The notes: a model not told the origin generated them from the letters alone. Counted from the first letter of the stretch, positions 51,281-60,242 are shown. The stretch is 64,000 nt of DNA from Vibrio sp. VB16 (GCF_015594925.2 NZ_CP087590.1:992001-1056000); one strand, 5' to 3'. A program made the numbers and translations.

Positions 51281-51687
51281 GGTTTTCTCCTTTGCCAACT
51301 TCTCAACCAAATTATACACCCAATTAACCACTATAATTGTAAGGTTATGTAAAGATTATATCGATTGGCTGAGATAGTTTTTTTTAAGAAAAGGGCTATA
51401 CAAACGCCTTCAAAGTAACTGCCTCGATGGAAGTTCTGCCTACTTCAAGATGCGACTTTCTCGTAAATCACTACGAAATGGTACACATTGATGGGCTTCT
51501 GACATTTGCGGAGATCGGTTATCTATCCTAAGTTAAATATGAGCCTTTGTTAATATGTACGGATGTGGATAGGTACTTCTATGTTCTGCTGAATCGTTCA
51601 AACTGTCTGGTTAGATCTCTTAACGTAATTCTAATTGTACAGTTTTTGGAAGTAATACATGCAAGTAACTGATTAAAAGGAATTATA
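51281..51687. other. 407-bp intergenic region between divergent genes
   Basis: No gene was recognised. The EF-hand and DUF3332 genes diverge across it; promoters are expected. AAAAGGAATTATA supplies the DUF3332 ribosome-binding site. No repeat-family hairpin. Confidence 0.5.
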
Positions 51688-52230
51688 ATGAGCAATAGAT
51701 ATAAAAAAGTTATTATCGCAACTGCAGTGGCGTCTTCATTAATTGGTATAACAGGATGTGTAGGGAGTAATGCAGTAACCGCAAACGTAATGGAATTTAA
51801 TGTGAAAGTTGTTGATAATCGATACGCTAGAGGCGGGTTAAATATATTGATGGCTCCTGTTTATGGTATATCAATAGCAGTCGATTACTTGATATTTAAT
51901 TCACTTGAATTTTGGACAGGAAAAAACCCTCTCAATGGCAGTCCTCATATATTTGATTCAAAAGTAGATACAGACTTTAAGATAAATGATGATTTAGACT
52001 CTTCATTGACGGATGCTCCGGTTGATCCGCTGACTAATTTACGCATTATTGATACAGGTGTAATGAAGCAAGTGGACGATAATACATTAGAGATGAAGAT
52101 CACATACAACAATGGTGATGTGTCGGTGTTAACTGGAGTAAGACAGGGGCAATTAATTACGTACTATATTGACGGTCTAGTCGTCAGCGAAACTTCGATG
52201 ACACAATTGAGAGAATTTATAGACTCTTAA
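51688..52230 (+). CDS. DUF3332 lipoprotein
   Basis: A 180-residue lipoprotein precursor of DUF3332: signal peptide (MSNRYKKVIIATAVASSLIG) with lipobox ITGC at Cys23, then NVKVVDNRYARGGLNILMAP, VYGISIAVDYLIFNSLEFWT and GKNPLNGSPHIFDSKV, all family hallmarks. The C-terminal half is beta-rich. Probably outer-membrane anchored. Function unknown. The start follows AAAAGGAATTATA. It is convergent with the next gene, with a hairpin between. Confidence 0.93.
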   Translation: MSNRYKKVIIATAVASSLIGITGCVGSNAVTANVMEFNVKVVDNRYARGGLNILMAPVYGISIAVDYLIFNSLEFWTGKNPLNGSPHIFDSKVDTDFKINDDLDSSLTDAPVDPLTNLRIIDTGVMKQVDDNTLEMKITYNNGDVSVLTGVRQGQLITYYIDGLVVSETSMTQLREFIDS

Positions 52231-52254
52231 ATTGGTTGATTGTGCACAGTCACC

Positions 52255-52286
52255 AGTGTCGATAGGGAGAGATAACCGTCGACACT
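52255..52286. terminator. Hairpin between convergent genes
   Basis: AGTGTCGA, 16-base loop, TCGACACT. A possible weak bidirectional terminator; no clear T tract. Confidence 0.4.
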
Positions 52287-52344
52287 CGTGATGCATTGTT
52301 CTGATCATCAGTCATTCACCATAACGACCTCTTATGTTTTATAT

Positions 52345-52827
52345 CTACAAACAGGTTAATCTAGGTGTGTCATCTAACAACCAAGATATCCAACGCTTTC
52401 GTGAATGTAATATAAACTGTTCAGTAGGTTCTATACCACTAATGATATAACCATCTGCAGGTTCATTTTCCACTGCCGCTCTAAATATCCAGTTTTCGCT
52501 ATGAATTCGTTGCCCACTCAAAAGAGAATCACTTAATTTTTGGTTAGTGATAGCAATCGTTAGCCCTTGTACCGAGTGAATGCCCAATCGAGTTTCAGCA
52601 AATCCGCCAATCGCTATTGGTACTGTAATTGAACAATGGCGATTCTGTACATCAACATTTGTATATTTACCTTCTCCAACCCGTCCTTTCATCCAAAGTA
52701 GTTGTCCTTCTGTCATATTTTTCACGGTTAATATTCCCATCGTTCCTTCCGGTAAGCTTTCTATTTCGGTTGCCTGAGCGATAACAAATACACTCATTAA
52801 GGCAAGTAAAGTAGTCAGTGACTTCAT
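52345..52827 (-). CDS. Exported hypothetical protein coupled to DUF805
   Basis: A 160-residue protein with a signal peptide (MKSLTTLLALMSVFVIAQAT), predicted periplasmic. The mature protein is beta-rich (MGILTVKNMTEGQLLWMKGR; CSITVPIAIGGFAETRLGIH) with no domain I recognise. Its ATG overlaps the stop of the upstream DUF805 gene by 4 bases, so the two are translationally coupled and probably work together in the envelope. It is convergent with DUF3332. Confidence 0.75.
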   Translation of the reverse strand: MKSLTTLLALMSVFVIAQATEIESLPEGTMGILTVKNMTEGQLLWMKGRVGEGKYTNVDVQNRHCSITVPIAIGGFAETRLGIHSVQGLTIAITNQKLSDSLLSGQRIHSENWIFRAAVENEPADGYIISGIEPTEQFILHSRKRWISWLLDDTPRLTCL

Positions 52828-53177
52828 TCTGTCCCCCTTTCATTGCAATAAGCTGGAGTGCCTTTTTGGCTTAATAAGTAGATCAGCCAAAAAGGGCCGA
52901 TAACAGGAATTATAAACACCCAACTCCACCAACCAGAACGTCCTATGTCGTGTAAGCGCCGAAGTACTATCGCTAACAAAGGTGTTAAGCTAATTAGGCT
53001 ATAAGACACATCAAACCAGCCTGAATTTTGCAGCCAGATGTCTACCGATATAAACACTAACGTCACACAACAATGAGCCAACATGAACATCCAGAATTCC
53101 TGTCTGGACGTGCAGCCTGAGAAATCAAAATAGCGCCTCCAAGCATTTAGATAAAACACAAACAAGTTAAATACCAT
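52824..53177 (-). CDS. DUF805 integral membrane protein
   Basis: A 117-residue protein of DUF805 (YhaH/YhaI-like): FDFSGCTSRQEFWMFMLAHC with the conserved SRxEFW motif, then VLRRLHDIGRSGWWSWVFII. Three or four membrane helices. The start at 53177 has GAGAGGTGG upstream; a frame from 53210 is less likely. First gene of a two-gene operon with the exported protein. Divergent from the membrane-anchored AraC-type gene. Confidence 0.88.
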   Translation of the reverse strand: MVFNLFVFYLNAWRRYFDFSGCTSRQEFWMFMLAHCCVTLVFISVDIWLQNSGWFDVSYSLISLTPLLAIVLRRLHDIGRSGWWSWVFIIPVIGPFWLIYLLSQKGTPAYCNERGTE

Positions 53178-53366
53178 TTGTCCACCTCTCTTATTGTCGT
53201 TGGATGACATTATCTTGGTGTAGATTGGGTCTAAAAACGTCCTTAAACAGGTTTAAGGACGTACTCAAACCAGTATTTGTTAACGGAATGCTTTAGTGTG
53301 TGGATTCAAACGGATATGCTGTTGATAGGTTATTGTTGAATCTACTTTGCTTAATCAGGACTATCT

Positions 53367-54392
53367 ATGTTGGCGATTCCCGTTCCGTTTGTTGTCTCTA
53401 TGTTGCTTATTTTACTTGCTGTGAATTTGTATGTGCGAATTGGCAAGCAAGCGAAAACGGTGTGCCTTTTTTTAGCTCTGTGTGCATCTACAACAACAAT
53501 GGTCGGACTGCGATGGACGTTTGATGTGGTTGCATTTAGTTACGCTCAACCAATATTAGCCTCTCTTATTCCTGTCTTTGCCTGGTACACTTTTACCCGT
53601 GCGAGTTCGGGTTTAGACACCATTTCATATTTGCATTTATTGGGACCCACACTGGTCATGATTAGTGTCATAACTCAACCGGTTTTGGGTTTACCTTTAG
53701 ATGGTTTTCTTTCTGGCACGTATCTGTTTTATGGCATAACGTTGGTGCGGTACTCGTCTCAAGATACATTGTTGATTAATGTCACGTTGAGTAATTGGGA
53801 AGGGGTCAAAAAAGCGGAGAAAATCGCAGGTTGGATGTTATTGTTTTCGGCGCTTATTGATATGTTGTTATCTCTGGATTTTTCTTTCAACCAAGGTCGA
53901 TATTCACAATATATTTTGACAGTTGGTCACCTAGTTTTGTTGCCTGTGTTGTCGTTTGCAGTGGTGATTGTTGGCGTTAATACGCCTTTAGCTGAAGCAA
54001 CATCAAAACTCGGCGGTATAGACGACAAAAAAGCACCGCCGCCATTAATTGCAGATGAGAGAATAAATGAAATAGTAGAGTTATTAGATAAGAAAATTCG
54101 AGATAAGGCCATCTATCTAGACCCAGATTTAACCCTTTCGAGGCTGTCTAGGAAGCTGGGTATTCCGGCTAAACAGATTTCAATCGCAGTGAATATGGTT
54201 CATCGAAAGAACATATCGAAATTGATTAATGAATATAGAATTGAGCATGCGAAACAAGAGCTCACCGATACCGACAATACGATTACGCAAGTGTTTATGA
54301 ATTCAGGGTTTCAAACTAAATCAAATTTTAACCGAGAGTTTTTTCGGGTAACTAAGATGACGCCAAGTGAGTATCGAAAAATAGATACATAA
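53367..54392 (+). CDS. Membrane-anchored AraC-family regulator
   Basis: A 341-residue protein. The first 225 residues are hydrophobic with about six to seven membrane helices (starting MLAIPVPFVVSMLLILLAVN), followed by a C-terminal AraC DNA-binding domain (LTLSRLSRKLGIPAKQISIA; ITQVFMNSGFQTKSNFNREF; RVTKMTPSEYRK). It therefore binds DNA from the membrane, sensing envelope or membrane signals in cis, like other one-component membrane regulators. It is divergent from the DUF805/exported-protein operon, a likely target. Confidence 0.9.
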   Translation: MLAIPVPFVVSMLLILLAVNLYVRIGKQAKTVCLFLALCASTTTMVGLRWTFDVVAFSYAQPILASLIPVFAWYTFTRASSGLDTISYLHLLGPTLVMISVITQPVLGLPLDGFLSGTYLFYGITLVRYSSQDTLLINVTLSNWEGVKKAEKIAGWMLLFSALIDMLLSLDFSFNQGRYSQYILTVGHLVLLPVLSFAVVIVGVNTPLAEATSKLGGIDDKKAPPPLIADERINEIVELLDKKIRDKAIYLDPDLTLSRLSRKLGIPAKQISIAVNMVHRKNISKLINEYRIEHAKQELTDTDNTITQVFMNSGFQTKSNFNREFFRVTKMTPSEYRKIDT

Positions 54393-54465
54393 TAGTTATA
54401 AACAGAAACGTCTTGATCGGTTGATGCGAGCTTATTTGTCTAATGAATAGGTTAAGAGGATAAAA

Positions 54466-54666
54466 ATGCCGTTAGTTTCAGAGCGTCTCGAGATGGTTCA
54501 GATAATAAAAGAGGATGGGGATCTATTCCGTCTAATACACACTAAACCTGAAGTCATTGGTTTATGTTTTTATCTGCCAAACTCACAAGAAATCAAAGCC
54601 AAATTTGAATCTCGGTTACTTGATTGGGACAAAGACTCTGAAAACTGGTTATATATCCTTAACTAA
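54466..54666 (+). pseudogene. Truncated GNAT-type acetyltransferase, N-terminal fragment
   Basis: A 66-codon frame, MPLVSERLEMVQIIKEDGDL to DKDSENWLYILN, resembles the first third of RimJ-type acetyltransferases (SERLxLRxL...W...EVxxxx), with no acetyl-CoA-binding part. AAGAGGATAAAA precedes the ATG, so it was a real gene. Its frame ends at 54666, a few bases from where the conserved part of DUF3316 cassette 4 starts (about 54672). No remaining acetyltransferase sequence was seen beyond the cassette. Confidence 0.6.
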
Positions 54667-54727
54667 CTAGTCTCCAAAAGCTTTCATTCTATTGATGCCA
54701 AATTACCCATAATGAATGGTGAATATG

Positions 54728-54743
54728 TGTGATGTACATCACA
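54728..54743. promoter_or_regulatory. CRP-like operator of DUF3316 cassette 4
   Basis: TGTGATGTACATCACA: perfect half-sites with 6-base spacer. Confidence 0.75.
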
Positions 54744-54761
54744 TGTAAATAGTGAATAATA

Positions 54762-54811
54762 GCGTCATCGAGTGAGAGGGGCAGTAACCCCAACAAGTAG
54801 TCACTCATTTT
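54762..54811 (+). promoter_or_regulatory. Conserved structured 5' leader, DUF3316 cassette 4
   Basis: GAGTGA (54770-54775) with TCACTC (54801-54806) and GGGG with CCCC inside; identical in sequence to cassette 2 across the stem-loop. Confidence 0.55.
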
Positions 54812-54837
54812 TAACAGACACTTTAAGGGTAAATAAG

Positions 54838-55182
54838 ATGAAAAAATTAACCGTTCTAGCCGCCACTCTCCTCGTTAGCGTTACCGCCTTTGCAGGCACT
54901 CAAACGGTGTATAGCGAGGCAAACCTTTCAACAGCCGGTTTCTCTTCAAAAGCCGCCGCGTATGAAGCAGGGTTTGATTACGTAGATGCACTAAAAACAG
55001 CGACCAATTCAGAATTGCGCTTCAAATTGGCACCCATTGGAGAAAATACCGTCTCTAATCTTAAGCTTGACGACACAGTTGTGACTATTGAAGAGTTCTC
55101 AGAAGCTCGCGGTGAAATATCTTATCGCGCTATCGTCAATGTTGATTATCATTTCGATGCCCGCGATAACAACAACGACTAA
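54838..55182 (+). CDS. DUF3316 secreted protein, copy 4
   Basis: A 114-residue protein with one residue different from copy 2. Signal peptide MKKLTVLAATLLVSVTAFAG, then the DUF3316 domain. AAGGGT precedes the ATG. DNA identity to copy 2 is nearly complete over the gene and leader, so recent duplication or gene conversion across 40 kb is likely. Unlike copies 1-3 it is not preceded by an obvious hairpin repeat. Function unknown. Confidence 0.9.
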   Translation: MKKLTVLAATLLVSVTAFAGTQTVYSEANLSTAGFSSKAAAYEAGFDYVDALKTATNSELRFKLAPIGENTVSNLKLDDTVVTIEEFSEARGEISYRAIVNVDYHFDARDNNND

Positions 55183-55204
55183 TATCCCGTTGTTTTAGAA
55201 TTTG

Positions 55205-55238
55205 AAAAGCCAACAGGTCTCGATCTGTTGGCTTTTTT
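55205..55238 (+). terminator. Rho-independent terminator of DUF3316 copy 4
   Basis: AAAAGCCAACAG, short loop, CTGTTGGCTTTTTT. Confidence 0.9.
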
Positions 55239-55428
55239 GATTGTCTATTGCTCTGCATTTGTTGGATGTGGTCGTCATACTAGGCCGACTAAATTCTTAG
55301 AGGTGTGTTGATTGGTTATTCATCAGTTTGTGCAAACTCTTCTTATTGACTAATATATAATTTGTATAAATGAGATGTATATTGTTGGAGTGTAATCTTC
55401 TAGTGTTTCTTAGGCATGAGGATAGGGC

Positions 55429-56988
55429 GTGGGAAAAGATAATAAGTTACTAGAAACACCAACGAGTATTCGAATCAAAAAACGAGCACGCGATGAGTTT
55501 TTGATTGGCGGTTTTATTGTCATATTTCTAATTTATTTGTCCTCTTCGTCAAATACTGAGTTAGTAGAATCTTTTTATAATTTCACACGACACTACGAAG
55601 AGTGGGAACTTGATGAAATTATATTCGGTGTTTTATGGCTCGCTATTGTCTCGGTTATTTATGGTGCAAGGCGATGGTTGGACATCAGAACGCTCAATCA
55701 GGATATTACTCGAAGTGCGTACTATGACGCCTTAACCGAGTTACCCAATCGAAATCTGGCAATGTACTATCTTGAACAACAATTGGCTAAAGCGAGTCAG
55801 TTTTCGCATAGTGTTGCTGTGATCTTTTTAGACTTTGATAATTTCAAAGGCATCAATGATAGATATGGTCATGATGCTGGTGACCAATTGATCATGTTGG
55901 TTAGTCAAAAACTGAATCAGTACAGTAGAGGCGGTGAGATTGTTGCCCGACTAGGAGGCGATGAGTTTTTGATTGTTGCCGAAATTTCCGGGAAGGATAC
56001 GAATATCGTTTCTTTGGTTGAACGCATTCAGCGGTGTCAGGATGATGTTTTTCTTTTAGGGAATAACGCAGTCAGTACGAACTTTAGTATAGGCGTTGCC
56101 ATCTACCCCCAAGATGGTGATTCTTCTCAAGGTTTGCTTGGCGCAGCAGATATAGCAATGTATGAGGCAAAACGTATTGGGACTGGCAACGTTTGTTTTT
56201 ATACGAAAAACCTAGGCGAAGAAATTGCTGAACGGAATAAGTTATCTTTAAGTCTTAAGCATGCACTAAAGAATGATGAGTTATATATGGCTTACCAGCC
56301 TATTTGTAATGAATTTGGCGTAATACAAGGTTATGAGGCATTGATCCGCTGGAAGTTAGATGGGCAGATGGTGAAGCCTGAAGTGATTGTTAAGTTAGGG
56401 GAAGAGATTGGATTGAGCCATATCATTTCGCAATGGGTAATGAAAACAACATTTAAAGAAAGTAAAACCTTGCTTAAAAACCTTCAATTTTTGGCTATTA
56501 ACGTATCCGCCAAGCAGTTTCTTGAACCTGAGTTCGTCACAAGCGTCGAGGCATTAACCAAAAAATACGGCTTTGACCCAGTAAACCTAGAGCTTGAGAT
56601 TACCGAAAGTTCGATAATAACAAACTTTGAAGGGTCGATTCGTAAAATTAAACAACTCAGAGAGTACGGTGTCAAAATTATGATTGATGATTTTGGTATT
56701 GGGTACTCGTCGTTATATCGCTTAAAACAGTTACACGTTGATAGGTTGAAAATCGATCGATCTTTCTTAGTCGATGCGCTGAGAGATAAGAAAAGCAATG
56801 GAATATATAGGACAATTATTAAGTTAGCTCGAATTCTTGATGTTGACGTTGTGGCTGAAGGTGTTGAGACAAAGGAGCAAGCTGAATTTTTACGTGAATT
56901 CGGATCATTATATATGCAAGGTGACTACTTTCAAAAACCAGCTAGAGCAATAGAGTCTAACTGCTTAGAGTTAACGAGTGTCGAGTAA
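55429..56988 (+). CDS. Membrane GGDEF-EAL cyclic-di-GMP protein
   Basis: A 519-residue protein starting with GTG at 55429 (GAGGATAGGGC upstream). Two membrane helices (about 25-40 and 63-80) with a short periplasmic loop. The GGDEF domain is about 95-255 with intact GGDEF at 176-180; the inhibitory-site Asp is replaced (RGGE at 167-170 in place of RxxD). The EAL domain is about 270-505, with EAL at 303-305, N359, DDFG at 420-423, LKIDRSF and VVAEGVET all present. Both activities are possible: c-di-GMP synthesis and hydrolysis. Net direction cannot be deduced. It likely affects motility or biofilm. Confidence 0.94.
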   Translation: MGKDNKLLETPTSIRIKKRARDEFLIGGFIVIFLIYLSSSSNTELVESFYNFTRHYEEWELDEIIFGVLWLAIVSVIYGARRWLDIRTLNQDITRSAYYDALTELPNRNLAMYYLEQQLAKASQFSHSVAVIFLDFDNFKGINDRYGHDAGDQLIMLVSQKLNQYSRGGEIVARLGGDEFLIVAEISGKDTNIVSLVERIQRCQDDVFLLGNNAVSTNFSIGVAIYPQDGDSSQGLLGAADIAMYEAKRIGTGNVCFYTKNLGEEIAERNKLSLSLKHALKNDELYMAYQPICNEFGVIQGYEALIRWKLDGQMVKPEVIVKLGEEIGLSHIISQWVMKTTFKESKTLLKNLQFLAINVSAKQFLEPEFVTSVEALTKKYGFDPVNLELEITESSIITNFEGSIRKIKQLREYGVKIMIDDFGIGYSSLYRLKQLHVDRLKIDRSFLVDALRDKKSNGIYRTIIKLARILDVDVVAEGVETKEQAEFLREFGSLYMQGDYFQKPARAIESNCLELTSVE

Positions 56989-57100
56989 TGACTGAGAGTC
57001 AGAAAATAGTTAATAATAAATTTACTAATTGAGTATGTACTATTTGCCAATTAATCGCGCATGCGTAATATACAAATGTTAGCGTTATTGAGGAAGTAAG

Positions 57101-57451
57101 ATGAACTTTCAGGAAATGACTGAAAAAGAGATACTAGATATTGCAAACCCCATTATGGATAATTTGATGCAAGCATCAACGGATATTGATCATGCTAAAC
57201 ATGTTCAGGATTTCACTGATCGTGCAAAAGCAATAGTAACGGAAGAACACCTTGAAAGAGTGTGCGCTAAATACCAGTCTGAAAAAGGTTTTTGGAAGCA
57301 TAGAGAGTCCGTTGCCGTATTCAGAAGACCTGATTCGGCGGCAATTATTTGGAAACAATTCTGCACAAAAGCTGAAGGCGAGTTTGTCGCTGAGATTGTG
57401 TTAATACACAAAAACGGTCGGTTCCTAGTTGATCACGCAATGGTGTTTTAA
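57101..57451 (+). CDS. Hypothetical 116-residue protein
   Basis: No domain recognised. Soluble, with a helical N-terminus (MNFQEMTEKEILDIANPIMD, ASTDIDHAKHVQDFTDRAKA) and a beta-rich C-terminus (WKHRESVAVFRRPDSAAIIW; FVAEIVLIHKNGRFLVDHAM), suggesting an alpha+beta fold similar to NTF2-like proteins. GAGGAAGTAAG precedes the ATG, a strong ribosome-binding site, so it is real. It lies 112 bp after the GGDEF-EAL gene. Confidence 0.7.
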   Translation: MNFQEMTEKEILDIANPIMDNLMQASTDIDHAKHVQDFTDRAKAIVTEEHLERVCAKYQSEKGFWKHRESVAVFRRPDSAAIIWKQFCTKAEGEFVAEIVLIHKNGRFLVDHAMVF

Positions 57452-57509
57452 TCAAACGTCTAAAAATTATGCCAATAAGTTAGTTTTGGGGCATAAATGC
57501 ATTTTGAGA

Positions 57510-59198
57510 TTATATTTCCGATTTAGGCAGTGATTCTAAACCAAAGACGATATCACCTTGTAATATTGTCATTAAGATTTCTGTCTGTGCAATATCATTG
57601 GCCGGTAAACGGGTAATATCTTTCTCTAAAACGACTAAGTCAGCTGATTTGCCAACGGCTATCGAACCTGTAATATCACTGATCCCTAAACTTTTGGCCG
57701 CATTAATTGTGTAGGCATTTATGGCGGAATGCACGTTTGGCAAGCCCGTACTATCCATTTTTAGACTATTTGCAATACCAACTAATGGGTTGATTTCATT
57801 TACATTCCAGTCGCTACTTAACGTAATATTAGCACCGGTATTGAATATGGCTTTTGGATTCATCAATGAATGTGTCCGCTTAACCCCTATGAAGGCTTCG
57901 GCCCATTGGTGATCATGTAGTGCCACGTATTCAGATCCTACTTGGAAATCGGCGGTCACATCGAGTTTCGCGAAACGAGGAACGTCTTTTGAGTTCACTA
58001 ATTCAACATGCGTAAGCGTATATGGTTTTTTTGAACCTTGATTACGAGCATGTTCGATGGCATTCAGTGATTCACGAACTGCACCGTCACCAATTGCATG
58101 GATATGGGCGCTGTAACCAATGTTATTCAGGGCATCCAACCAAGTTTTCATTTGATGTGGTGGAATATAGTTGATGCCATAAGGCTCGTCTGGAATATAG
58201 GTACTTAAATATGGTGCTAACGTTTTTGCCGTGCCATTTATAATGATGCCATCGCTATACATTTTCACTTGGTCTACTAATAACAAACGCGAATTATCGT
58301 TCGAATGTATTTTCTTTAAAAATGCCAACTGGGGTGCCATCGAGTCCGTAGGGTAGATCCAAGGACGCAGAGAAACTCGGGCGGTTAAGTCTCCGTTTTT
58401 CTCGGCTTGTTGCCATACGTCATACCATCCGCGTTTCCAATAAAGTCGCCCATCCCCAATGGTGGTAATGCCATGTGCTGAAGCTTCTTCAAGACCAATC
58501 ATTAAACCTTCGTAGCTTTGGTCGAATCGATTCTCTAAGTTATTCCAAGCCATCTCCATGACGATATCGCCAGCGTTATCAAATAGAATGCCATTCAGTT
58601 CACCACTGTTTTTGTCTTTAAGAAATTTTCCACCCTGGGGCTCGGGAGAATTTTTGGTGATACCCGCTAAATTGAGCGCTGCGGAGTTAACCCACATTGA
58701 GTGTGAGGTTTGCTCCATAAGTACGACAGGTTGTGTCGGAAAAATACGATCAATTACGTCTAATGGCGTGCTGTGACTATCCTCATTCAAGATGGCCTCT
58801 AAAGAAAAGCCATACCCCATCAGCCAGCTATTCGATTCGAGTTTTTTACATGCGGTTAGATAGGGAATCTGCTCTTCAAGTGATGCATCCATACCTAGCT
58901 CGCAATTACCGCCGACTTCTGAAGCCGCCTCAAACACATGGTTATGATTATCAATGAAGCCTGGTAATACATAGGCTTGTTCAAGATCGAGAACGGTAGT
59001 GTTTTTATTACGATATACATCCATTGATTGTTTTTGACCAACAAAAGCAATGTCACCATCGCGAATGACGATCGTATTGGCATTCTCGTGACCGTAAATC
59101 CTTGCATTTGTTAAGATCATATCAGAGCGCGAGAAAGCCTGTGTATTAGAACTTATTATTAGGCTCGCGATTATTGTTAGAGGATAAACTCGGCTCAT
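57510..59198 (-). CDS. Exported amidohydrolase (YtcJ-like)
   Basis: A 562-residue metal-dependent hydrolase of the Amidohydrolase_3 group. A signal peptide (MSRVYPLTIIASLIISSNTQ, cleavage near AFS) suggests a periplasmic location. Metal-binding motif GFIDNHNHVF near residue 80, later His in HIHAIGDGAVRES and THVELVN, and final Asp in TLSSDWNVNEINP. C-terminal composite strand AVGKSADLVVLEKD. YtcJ-like enzymes act on amides, e.g. N-substituted formamides or aminoacyl compounds; the substrate is unknown. Stand-alone gene on the minus strand. Confidence 0.9.
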   Translation of the reverse strand: MSRVYPLTIIASLIISSNTQAFSRSDMILTNARIYGHENANTIVIRDGDIAFVGQKQSMDVYRNKNTTVLDLEQAYVLPGFIDNHNHVFEAASEVGGNCELGMDASLEEQIPYLTACKKLESNSWLMGYGFSLEAILNEDSHSTPLDVIDRIFPTQPVVLMEQTSHSMWVNSAALNLAGITKNSPEPQGGKFLKDKNSGELNGILFDNAGDIVMEMAWNNLENRFDQSYEGLMIGLEEASAHGITTIGDGRLYWKRGWYDVWQQAEKNGDLTARVSLRPWIYPTDSMAPQLAFLKKIHSNDNSRLLLVDQVKMYSDGIIINGTAKTLAPYLSTYIPDEPYGINYIPPHQMKTWLDALNNIGYSAHIHAIGDGAVRESLNAIEHARNQGSKKPYTLTHVELVNSKDVPRFAKLDVTADFQVGSEYVALHDHQWAEAFIGVKRTHSLMNPKAIFNTGANITLSSDWNVNEINPLVGIANSLKMDSTGLPNVHSAINAYTINAAKSLGISDITGSIAVGKSADLVVLEKDITRLPANDIAQTEILMTILQGDIVFGLESLPKSEI

Positions 59199-59279
59199 TC
59201 TTTACTCCTTTTCTGTTCCACAATCATTGCTAACAATCGTTCTTCTCATGCGCGGATATTCCAACCATAAGATGATGAG

Positions 59280-59987
59280 CTATTGCGGTAACGCAACCGC
59301 CTCAATATCAACATCGCCATTCGTCATATCCACTGCCGCCTGGTAAATACTGTCTGGATCACCATAGTGTTTGAAACTGAAATGGTACACGTTGACGGGT
59401 GTCCATAGCTCCTTCGCTTCTGAGGGCATAATGTCGTAGCCGTCTTGCTGGTATAGCTCTGTCGCCATTACGTTAGCGATAGCCGATTGCCTATTTGCGT
59501 CTCTGTTTGCGGTTGGTTCGAGTGAAGGGTTGCTAGGGTAGGATTCGCCGTTGTAGCTCATCAAGCGATGAGCGCTGTTGCTCCACACTATAAAGTCCTG
59601 CCAACCGTTGCGATAACTGTCCGCCAAAACGACAGGGGTTTTCACCACAGTCATTCGGTTGATGACGTTGCCCTCATTATCAAACATGACAGCGGTGCAA
59701 CCACCGCTGCCACAGAAATAGAGATCTTGCATTAAGACGATATGTTCGGCGATGCCATCGCCATTCAGATCGGCGCTACCTGTTAGGTAACGTACTTTGT
59801 CTTGTGCTAAGGAAAGGCCTTCCGGTGCCAGAATGTTGGTATCTACCCAAGTGGCGATCGTGTTTTCACTGGCGCTAGCTGATAGGCTAGAAGATGATGT
59901 TTTATTAGGCATGTTCTCGGTAGTAGAACAGCCGACTATAGCGAGTGAACTGAGAAGAAAAAGTCTACCTAGTGCGCGATTATTCAT
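59280..59987 (-). CDS. Lipoprotein with FG-GAP-like motif
   Basis: A 235-residue lipoprotein precursor: MNNRALGRLFLLSSLAIVGC, with lipobox IVGC at Cys20, a Ser/Thr-rich linker, and a beta-rich region with one FG-GAP-like calcium motif (GSADLNGDGIAEHIVLMQD). Two Cys (YFCGSGGC) may form a disulfide. No known enzyme domain. It is probably on the periplasmic face of the outer or inner membrane. The Asn-Arg-Asp region about residues 160-170 (ANRDANRQSAIANVM) is hydrophilic. It follows the amidohydrolase upstream by 81 bp in the same direction of transcription. Confidence 0.72.
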   Translation of the reverse strand: MNNRALGRLFLLSSLAIVGCSTTENMPNKTSSSSLSASASENTIATWVDTNILAPEGLSLAQDKVRYLTGSADLNGDGIAEHIVLMQDLYFCGSGGCTAVMFDNEGNVINRMTVVKTPVVLADSYRNGWQDFIVWSNSAHRLMSYNGESYPSNPSLEPTANRDANRQSAIANVMATELYQQDGYDIMPSEAKELWTPVNVYHFSFKHYGDPDSIYQAAVDMTNGDVDIEAVALPQ

Positions 59988-60242
59988 TTTATCTTACTCT
60001 GTTGTGTTTAATTGTTGCCTATTAGTATACGCACTACAGCAAGAAATTTTGTAATAAAATGATTAAAATCAGTAAAGTGTCTGTCATTTGAAATTCAAAT
60101 AAGCTGATTTTTATCATCATGAATTGACGAGAAGAAGGCTATCGTTTGCAATAAATATCATCACGATAAATACTGAGTATGTATTTGGCAAAGTGTGTTC
60201 ATATCGATGGTTACGTTGTTACTTGTATAGAGAGTGAAAAGA

